From: Ashinkailepas kermadecensis | Taxonomy: Eukaryota > Arthropoda > Thecostraca > Neolepadidae | Reading direction: 5' to 3' | Assembly: GCA_034440615.1 (NCBI GenBank) | Contig: JAOTOM010005111.1 | Location: 817,501 to 881,500 of the forward strand | Length of the DNA: 64,000 bases | In this document: one piece after another, positions 56,735 to 64,000 of the stretch | Layout: each line of letters opens with the position of its first letter | Position numbering within the stretch: position 1 is the first letter of the stretch | Position numbers and translations under genes: made by a program | The notes under the pieces: generated by a model | The model's database searches: none | Told to the model about the DNA's origin: nothing | The model's input: only the letters and a program-made list of their open reading frames with translations

Positions 56735-57700
56735 TATACCGTGTCCACTTTTTTGTCGAATAATTTGTATCTGGCCCTTGCTTTGAATGCCCTCATTGTG
56801 AATGTGAATGCTGCCAATGGTACTGTTTTCCATGTTGCCTTATGGTGCGTAATATTGAGCCTGCTGCCCTTGCGTGATAAACCACCTCATGTTGTGAAAC
56901 GCATCACCTACGCTGAACGTCTATCCGTTGCGCTCTCGTGCCCGAGTAATCATCCAATGTTCGGTGATAACTGTCATAGTTCTTTTGATCGTGTTTCAAT
57001 AAGCACACCCTCTTAGCATGGCTTCAATCAAAGTCGTCACTACCAACTTCCGGGGACTGAGAGATACAACTAAAAGGAGGGCAGCATTCAGACATTTTCA
57101 TGTGTTCTACCCTAACCATATCATAGCGTTGCAGGAGACGCACTCCAAGCAAGGTGATGATCGTTTTTGGAGTGCTGAATGGGGATCACAATTGTTCCTG
57201 AGTCATGGGGATTCAGACAGCCAAGGTGGAGTCACCTTGCTCATGCCAAGAGCAGTAGGTAAGCTTGCCAAGCCCGTAATGATAGCGAGTGATGTCGGGT
57301 TATCATTGTACAGCTGAGCATGGCAGACGTCGTATTTCACATAGCGGCCATATATGCCACCACCAATAATCACCAGATTCAGCGGGTTGCGTTCTTGAGA
57401 AATCTGGAAAACTACGTGCAACGTCTGATGGATTTGTCCAAGCTTATTGTATGCGGCGATTTCAATATTCATTGGACTGCATTAGACACCACAGCGAAAT
57501 TTACACAATCTCAAGCAAGCAGCTCCCTTAAGAGATTTGTAGATCAATTCGAACTGATTGATGCATGGCGTCACGCTCATCCTGCCATACACGGCTATAC
57601 GTGGGAGCGCGGAGGAACAGCACAGGAGCAGAGGTCTCGCATTGATTACTTTTTTGTCAGTGAGAGTATGGTGTCTAACCAGGGAATCTTGACTCTCTCT
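56735..57700 (+). pseudogene. L1/Tx1-like LINE, second copy, 5' half of ORF2
   Basis: Matches 37165-38285. Spacer 56735-57017, ORF2 start MASIKVVTTNFRGLRDTTKR, ALQETHSKQGDDRFW, SQGGVTLLMPRAVG; one-base shift near 57293; then VCGDFNIHWTALDTTAKF and RSRIDYFFVSE, both endonuclease boxes intact. Ends abruptly at 57700 where CR1-like RT sequence begins. Confidence 0.8.
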
Positions 57701-57719
57701 GGACTCTCTAAGATCTGGA

Positions 57720-58864
57720 CTAGACTTAGTAAAAAGAAGTGTGTGGGAAACTACATAACAGTCCGTTTGACCTCATTGGTTTGCAAGGTACCAGAAAAAC
57801 TGGTCAAACAGAATGTTCAGACTCATCTAGATAGGCACAACCTTTTAAGGGATACTCAACATGAATTTCGATCTCAGAGATCTTGTTTAACTAGCCTACT
57901 GGAGTTCATGGAGTATGTAGCTAGAGCAGGAGACACGCAAAGCAGGATGGATGTTGTGTATTTGAACTTTAGCAAAGTTTTCGATAAAGTTCCACACAGC
58001 CGTCTAATTCATCAACAAGAGCAGCATGGGGTTGATGGAAAAGTTCTAGGATGGATTGAAGCATTGTTAAGGGGTCGAAAGCCAAGCGCTGTGTTAAATG
58101 GATGTAAATATAAATGGAGGGATGTATGCGGTAGAGAGCCACAGGGCCCTGTTCTAGCACCACTTTTCTTTATCATCATTGTGAATAACATTGAGATACG
58201 ACTGAGGAATATGGTGTTCAAATTTGCTCATGAGATCAGGCTGGTAAGAGTGGGTAACAGTAGTGCTCAACATAATTATGTTCAACGAGACTTGGAGGAC
58301 CTAGCAATGGGCTGATCAACGGTAGATACAACGGCTGATGAACGGTCTTTCAACTATGAAAAGTGTAAGGTTTTGCATCTGGGGTCTGGAGGTGAGACTT
58401 ACAGATAGGATGCAATGACAGGTAGGGAACTGGATGTTATTGAAGAGGAAAGAGACGTAGGTGTGTCAGTTCCAAATGACCTTAAAGCAGACAAACAATG
58501 TATATCAAATAAGAGTAGAGCAATCAGAATGTTGGGAATCATTAATACAAGTGTGAGGTAGAAGAGCAAGGAAGGCATGTCAAACTGTATTTAGCCCATG
58601 CGCGACCCCACTTGGAATATTCTGCACAGACATGGAGGAGCCCTTACTTAGAAAATATATTGATCTGATAGAAAGAGTACAGCAAAAAGCCACTAGACTC
58701 ATAAGTGGACTACCTAACTTAGAACATGAAGAAAGGCTTATGGCATTTGATATGTACCCACTCGCTCAAGTATAAGAGATTAAGGGGTGATATGATTGAA
58801 ATGTATGAAATCACTAAAGGGTTAGATCAGGTCAATATGAATGATGCCCTTCTATTTAGGGCAT
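57720..58864 (+). pseudogene. CR1-like LINE reverse transcriptase relic, copy 2
   Basis: Same blocks as copy 1 (RSCLTSLLEFMEYVARAGD, VVYLNFSKVFDKVPHSRL, PQGPVLAPLFFIIIVNN). Catalytic box reads FAHE. The frame is continuous with the upstream L1-like endonuclease from 57320 to 58315 (331 codons), a chance fusion of two LINE families. The C-terminal part is broken and loses the last ~170 bp present in copy 1. Confidence 0.8.
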
Positions 58865-59642
58865 TTGCGCGAAGTGGGTGTGCACTGGGCAGGCCCTTTT
58901 GAGCGGAGATGGATGGAGTTTCGAGATTATGGGTGGGAAAATCGACCCACGCGTGTGTTACGCGTGGCAGAGTGAATAGGAATGGATAGGCAAGGTAGAT
59001 AGGGATTGATTGGTGTGTGGGCTGTAGGATCGTTTCTTAGAATTTGGGATGTGGTATTCGTTGGGGCGATGAGTGTTTTGTTATTGTCCAGGCCCATGGT
59101 ATCGTCCATTTACAGACTTCTAATTGGCTGGGCCGTTGTGGCTCGCATTAAGTCTGAACATTTTATGACTTTATGCCTTTAGCGAGTTTGTTAATTTGTC
59201 AGCGCTTGGTGTCCTCATTGGACATGTGTTCTCCTCTCTTACTGATTTGTCGAACAGGCCAAACCTGGTGGCTTCCACGTGCGTGTGGTACATTAAATAT
59301 AACTGGTTGCTTGTTATTCAACATTGGTACGCAACGCTGAGTCAAAGCGCGGCAGAGAAACGGTGCCATGCAATCCGAAATGATCTCACTCGTCGCTCTC
59401 AAAGCGGTATAACATCTAAATCAATTTGGCAAGTACATGGCACGAAAGAACAGGCTATGGTTTTCAGCGATTTGTACCTAAACGATATGATGCAAATGGT
59501 GCGTGTAAGACATTTAGCACGAGTATGCCATATCTTCATACATAATGATGCATCGTTGACGCACAGGGTGTGCGAGGCATAACACAAAACTGAAGATATA
59601 GCATTTCAGCCGCAGTCCACCTGCACTGACCAAGTCACCTAC

Positions 59643-59687
59643 CACCAGCCCGAGCAGCAGCACGAAACCGGAGCGTCTGGCCAACAT
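59643..59687 (-). CDS. signal-peptide first exon, copy 2 left arm
   Basis: MLARRSGFVLLLGLV, ATG at 59687-59685, donor GTG|GTAGGT. Reads away from the central promoter region, opposite to the exon at 60243. Confidence 0.6.
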
Positions 59688-59780
59688 GTCTGGAGTCAGC
59701 AGTCGCAACTGGACAGCCGCGTTGTCGCTTCTCCTCTCGAGGCACCGTTTGTTCCTCTACTGAAGCCGGCGTCTGCATAC

Positions 59781-59815
59781 TCTGACCTTGGTCCGATCGT
59801 AGCTCAGAATAAAGA
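59781..59815 (-). promoter_or_regulatory. core promoter, copy 2 left arm
   Basis: On the minus strand CTTTATT (59808-59814) and GGTCAGAG (TCAG at 59785-59782), 28 bp apart, then the CGGCTTCAGTAGAGGAAC block and the ATG about 95 nt later. Confidence 0.55.
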
Positions 59816-59864
59816 GAGGGACGGGGCAGAGCTCGCTCGGTGCAACCGACAGACGCTCACCCGG

Positions 59865-60080
59865 CTGACGGTCCAGCCGGGCAGGGGTCTGTCGAGTGGA
59901 GCGGGCTGGTGGTGGACACTGAACACTTCAGACTGACGGCCCAGCCGGGCAGGGGTCTGTCGAGTGGAGCGGGCTGGTGGTGGACACTGAACACTTCAGA
60001 CTGACGGTCCAGCCGGGCAGGGGCTTGTCGAGTGCAGCGGGCTGGTGGTGGACACTGAACACTTCAGACTGACGGTCCAG
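59865..60080. repeat. 68-bp tandem repeat, three units, between divergent promoters
   Basis: Unit starts GACGGTCCAGCCGGGCAGGG and ends GACACTGAACACTTCAGACT. Copy 1 has one unit (about 50868-50935). The array lies exactly between the two head-to-head core promoters. Confidence 0.88.
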
Positions 60081-60114
60081 CCGGTTGCAGCCAGCGCGCT
60101 TGGCCCCGTCCCTC

Positions 60115-60149
60115 TGTTTATTCTCAGCTACGATCGGACCAAGGTCAGA
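60115..60149 (+). promoter_or_regulatory. core promoter, copy 2 right arm
   Basis: TGTTTATT (60115-60122) and GGTCAGAG (TCAG at 60145) about 29 bp apart, followed by CGGCTTCAGTAGAGGAAC and the ATG at 60243. Confidence 0.55.
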
Positions 60150-60242
60150 GCATGCAGACGCCGGCTTCAGTAGAGGAACAAACGGTGCCTCGAGAGGACA
60201 AGCGACAACGCGTCTGTCCGGTTGCGACTGCTGACTCCAGAC

Positions 60243-60287
60243 ATGTTGGCAAGACACTCCAGTTTCGTGCTGCTGCTCGGGCTGGTG
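60243..60287 (+). CDS. signal-peptide first exon, copy 2 right arm
   Basis: MLARHSSFVLLLGLV followed by GTG|GTAAGT, a consensus donor. Differs from copy 1 right arm by one residue (R5 to H). Confidence 0.62.
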
Positions 60288-60765
60288 GTAAGTGAATTGG
60301 TCAGTGCAGGTAGACTGCGGCTGAAATGCTATATCTTCAGTTTTTGTGTTATGCGTCGCATACCCTTGTGCGCCAAAGATGCATCATTCTATATGAAGAT
60401 AAGGCATAATCGTGCTAAATGTCTTACACGCACTGTTTGCGTCACATCGTCTAGGTGAAAATCGCTAGAGGCTATAGCTTGAGGTGATGTTTCTGTCGTG
60501 TAACGTTCTTGCCAAATTGATTCCGATGCTATAACGTTTTGAGAGCCAATAGTGCAATCATTTCAGATTGCGTGGCACCGGTTGGCTGCCCCGCTTTGAC
60601 TCAGCGTTGTGTTCCCGTGAGGAGTACAAGCAACCAGTTGTATTCCATGTACCACACGCAGGTGGGGAAGCCACCAGGTCTGGCCTGGGAAGAGAGACGA
60701 TCACATTTTCAATGAGCACATCAAGCACTGACATTTGCGAACACGCTGAGTGCATTCAAAACGCA

Positions 60766-62644
60766 GGTGGTTAGGTATGTGTGTTGTACTATGCCATACG
60801 CTCACATTTGATTCGGTCCAACCATCGATGTGTTGTGATCAGTATTTCACATGCTTAATACCATTGCTGTATTTAATTTTTTTCTCTCACGACTTCTCTT
60901 GGAATGGGCTGAAAAAAGCTGTTGGAGATTATGGACAGTAAGGAAATAAACAAAGAGACAAATTTCAAACCTATTTTCGGTTTAGAAAAATCGTGTTGTT
61001 AGTTGGCACTTACTAAAAAAAAAACATCAGTATGGAAACAATTATATTTCCTTCAGTTAGCTTAGACTATGTCAGACTATATTTCGTTAGGTCATGGTAG
61101 GTTAAGTTACTTTGCATCGTGTGACAATTTGTCTTACCATTTCACTTGAAAATCATCCTAAAAGCTCATTTCATATGATAACTCAAAGCTTGGTCTAACT
61201 GAAAATACATGCACGGGTAGGTATATTTGTGTATGAACGTCTTAGCTTAGCATTAAGGGATTCAAAATCCTTTAACTGACAGTACTTGTCTCTCTTTAAT
61301 GCTTCTAATCCGAAGCCCTCCCTACCTATTGGCATCACCCTGGATTTTGGATGGAGGGGAGGGAGTGGGAGATGGCGATACTAATATTTTCAAGTCGATT
61401 CTTCTCATGCCAAGCCACAGGCGTAATGACAAAATTCATTACATTTGTGGAGGACACGTCCCCGTCTCTGGTGTGGTGACGCAGTAAGGACATGTTCCCG
61501 TCCCTGTGCTGTGGTGACGTCATGGCCGCTGAAGTCTCTAGCCTGACATAAGTGCTGCTTTGGCCACGTCCTTTTGTTCCAAAGCTTTGACAAATACGCA
61601 TAATTTCGATCCAAGTACGTGACCCTCCATGTTTCTCTTCCCTGGAAGAGCGAGCCAGGCTCGCCTGCCTCTTAATGTTCAGCAGCAATTTATTTAATTG
61701 TCTCATTATTTTATTTTAAAAGAAACTAACCATACGTTTCTCACAACGGTCTGCCAGAGCTCTCACCAATAAACAAGGCGTTACTGCTCATAGACGATCA
61801 CCTCACATGTTGTCTTCTCCGGGGTTTATGTGTGTCGTTCACGCCGGAATCAGGCATTCTTTTGTAGTGTTTTCAAGTTGAAGGATTATGAGTCTTTGAA
61901 CTGCATGCAGTTTTGCCTACTTGTTCTTCTCGTAAGGTCGCCTTGCCGCGGCCCGCGCCAGCACCACCCTATGACATATCTTTAGGAATAATTCAAGGGG
62001 ATGGAGCAAGGGCACGAGTCCGCATCATTTTGAGCATTAGGGAGGGACTATGGCTGGAATGTCCCCTGGATCCACCATTGTGCATCATGCAAGTCGGGAA
62101 TGCACGTGCTCTATATGAACTGGGAATGCACATGGGTGTGCATTCCCTGTTCACCTCATCACCTTAGTTCAGTGGAAATATATCGTTATTTCTATGCAGT
62201 GAAATTTAAGCAGTCTACTGCTTATTCACCGATAAATATGTAGGAAAGCACCAATATCACCGAAAACTGTTTTCACCCGTCTCCCTCCCCTTTACATGAG
62301 AACGTTGCACCGCGGCCAGATGTATTGATCACGTTGCAACGGGATACACGTTTGTCACTTCCACTGCATACTTCCCGATAACGTTCCCAATACAGTTATT
62401 CAAGGAAAAGTGAACAAAATATAACTTTAAGATATCCACAGTCATATAGTTTGGGCGAATCTAGCTGGCATCGGCTGAGGGGCCCGCCAGCCAAGTGCTG
62501 GCCACTGAGTTATGTGGTCATGTCGCGTGACCTACGGACTGTGAGGTCAGGCGACCGTGTGGCAGACAACGTCTGGACTACGTTTATCTGCGTGGGGTCT
62601 GCCCGGTGACTGCGACGTCAGTTCGATGGAGGGTGCCGCCCTCA
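60766..62644 (+). other. duplicated sequence without recognised gene
   Basis: Counterpart of 51611-53547. Contains GGTTAAGTTAC words and a GTGGTGACGTCATGGCC CRE-like site. No coding motif. Confidence 0.4.
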
Positions 62645-63145
62645 ACGGCTGTATGCGATATGAAGTGAGTGGGAGGGCTGTATGCGACATGGAGTGAGCG
62701 GGAGGGCTGTATGCGACATGGAGTGAGCGGGAGGGCTATATGCGACATGGCGTGAGCGGGAGGGCTATATGCGACATGGCGTGAGCGGGAGGGCTATATG
62801 CGGCATGGAGTGAGCGGGAGGGCTGTATGCGACATGGAGTGAGCGGGAGGGCTGTATGTGACATGGAGTGAGCGGGAGGGCTGTATGCGACATGGAGTGA
62901 GCGGGAGGGCTGTATGCGACATGGAGTGAGCGGGAGGGCTGTATGTGACATGGAGTGAGTGGGATGGCTGTATGCGACATGGAGTGAGCGGGAGGGCTGT
63001 ATGTGACATGGAGTGAGCGTGAGAGCTGTATGCGACTTGAAGTGAGTGGGATGGTTGTATGCGACATGGAGTGAGCGTAAGGGCTATATGCGACATGGGG
63101 TGAGGGCAGGGCTGTGTGTGACATGGAGTGAGCGGGAGGGTTGTT
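62645..63145. repeat. 29-bp minisatellite, about 17 units (copy 2)
   Basis: Unit GCGACATGGAGTGAGCGGGA plus GGGCTGTAT. Longer and more homogeneous than the copy 1 array. Confidence 0.92.
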
Positions 63146-63273
63146 GGGCAAAAAGCACCGAATAACACAGATTGGCACCCATGGTGATTCGACACTTCGA
63201 CACAGTGGAATGAAGTTTCGGATGAGGAACCACTTTCGATAGGTGGCCCCGATTTCGGCAAGATTGGAGCAGA

Positions 63274-63666
63274 ATGTCGGTAAACCAGATTATTTTCAAT
63301 ACACTGGTGCCAAAAAAGGATGCGCTATTTCCACAGTCCGACTCCTATGCCGAATATGGAGCACGCATCACACATTTTAATTCGCTACGCCAGATTGTCG
63401 AACCACATTTATTTATTTCTGGAAGTTCCTCACTCCAGCGGCAATTGGACGCAGTAAAGTGCATATCTTCACGGACTGCCAAGTCGGTCCACAAGTCCCT
63501 GCTGCCGTATGAGGCCGGATATGAGCCGGATACTGAGCCTGCAGCGGGGGAGTCTATGTCCGGTTATTGCCCTGACTCGACCAGCTCTCCAATGACGTCT
63601 TGTACTGGAAGCATTGGGCTGTTCTTTGGTGCAACCCGTCCTGTCTCCGGCCACCTGTGCTGGTGA
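63274..63666 (+). other. 130-codon open frame spanning a single 48-bp unit, coding status doubtful
   Basis: From MSVNQIIFNTLVPKK through RQLDAVKCISSRTAKSVH to SGYCPDSTSSPMTSCTGSI and GHLCW stop. Counterpart of 54201-54679. The upstream part is not open in copy 1 in the same way, which argues against a conserved protein. Confidence 0.25.
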
Positions 63667-63789
63667 AGTTCTAAGCAGCGTATTGGCCGGACTGGGTGGC
63701 TCAAATAGATGAACGTTTCTGGCGGCTGACGCAAAACACCACCCGTCTTCGTCCCCGTTCGTGATCACACTCCTGAACTCTTGATTGGG

Positions 63790-64000
63790 TCAGTTGAAGT
63801 GTTTGCTTTTGTCAAATAGTGCTTACGTCTCCTTTTGATCACGGTGTTGCTTCACAGACGATGTGGAGTCTTCAAATTGGCCAGCACCCGGCCACCGGTC
63901 TGCCGAACCTGACCGCCGCACTTACTGCCCCGCAACGGGTCATCGTGACCGCGTGCCCCTCAGGCATGGCGGCCTGCGGCACCAGCTGCTGCTCGACGCG
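63790..64000 (+). repeat. head repeat (copy F), cut by the window end
   Basis: Same start as copy E (TTTGTCAAATAGTGCTTACG, GGTGTTGCTTCACAGACGATGTG, CTTCAAATTGGCCAGCACC, CGGCACCAGCTGCTG). Confidence 0.65.

Larger units (their letters stand above)
59170..60765. repeat. large inverted repeat with two head-to-head promoter-exon units (copy 2)
   Basis: Left arm about 59170-59820, right arm about 60110-60765, imperfect but continuous inverted match over roughly 640 bp. The arms start near each promoter and reach beyond each signal-peptide exon into intron. The centre holds the 68-bp repeat. In the right arm the outer part is more diverged from the left arm than from copy 1's right arm, so the inversion predates the segmental duplication. 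Confidence 0.88.
57720..64000 (+). repeat. segmental duplication, copy 2 (continues past the window)
   Basis: Direct-orientation copy of 48685-55013; see there. It keeps the full left arm of the inverted repeat and three 68-bp units, and has only one 48-bp unit. Confidence 0.85.

Noticed and set aside
55728..56817. 292- and 320-codon minus frames and a 254-codon plus frame
   Set aside because: Artefacts of the 42-bp in-phase array.

Overview
The window is a stretch of a eukaryotic nuclear genome, almost certainly from an animal. It has spliced exons with GT/AG borders, several non-LTR retrotransposon families, hAT DNA transposons with 8-bp target-site duplications (TSDs), long (TA)n tracts and many minisatellites. 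An arthropod, perhaps a crustacean such as a barnacle, is the best guess. The reasons are the GGTTAGG-like tracts near 5.9-6.0, 47.3 and 61.1 kb, TCAG initiators downstream of TATA-like boxes, and a secreted PAN-plus-C-type-lectin protein. The species cannot be fixed from this sequence alone.

Layout. 1-1.97 kb: no recognised gene. 1.97-16.2 kb: one copy (A) of a composite, satellite-bearing repeat split by nested insertions. One is a 4.35-kb hAT-type transposon (2919-7267, TSD CCAAACCA) carrying a four-exon minus-strand gene with a duplicated 108-bp exon. Another is a ~6.3-kb LINE on the minus strand (7706-14001, TSD TGGTCCA) with ORF1, an ORF1/ORF2 overlap TAATG, and endonuclease, RT and RNase H regions. 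17.0-18.0 kb: relic of another RT. 18.6-26.9 kb: two internally deleted copies of a second RNase H LINE flank the best protein gene here, an intronless 372-codon two-domain C-type lectin (22785-23903, +). 27.1-29.5 kb: LINE fragment, 51-bp minisatellite, Tc1/mariner relic. 30.2-31.4 kb: a hAT MITE inside a hAT MITE, both with perfect 8-bp TSDs. 31.7-36.0 kb: second copy (B) of the composite repeat, interrupted by a 1.47-kb inverted-repeat element with a 239-bp-arm palindrome. 36.8-40.8 kb: L1/Tx1-like LINE. 41-44.9 kb: microsatellite, third partial composite copy (C), an 11-bp minisatellite, a head repeat, a small MITE.

45.4-64.0 kb: the most unusual region. A ~6.3-kb segment (48685-55013) recurs in direct orientation at 57720-64000, continuing past the window edge, offset about 9.0 kb. 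Each copy holds a CR1-like RT relic, a large inverted repeat, minisatellites and a shared 3' block. The inverted repeats contain promoter-plus-first-exon units: a TATA-like box, a TCAG initiator 28-30 bp downstream, then a 15-codon signal-peptide exon (MLA(R/T)R...LLLGLV/L) ending at a GTRRGT donor. In copy 2 two such units lie head to head, separated by a 68-bp repeat in three copies. A diverged single unit lies at 45.4-46.6 kb. Downstream exons were not identified.

Most other coding-looking stretches are transposon relics or open frames across in-phase minisatellites. All similarities between copies were judged by reading the sequence, not by alignment software.
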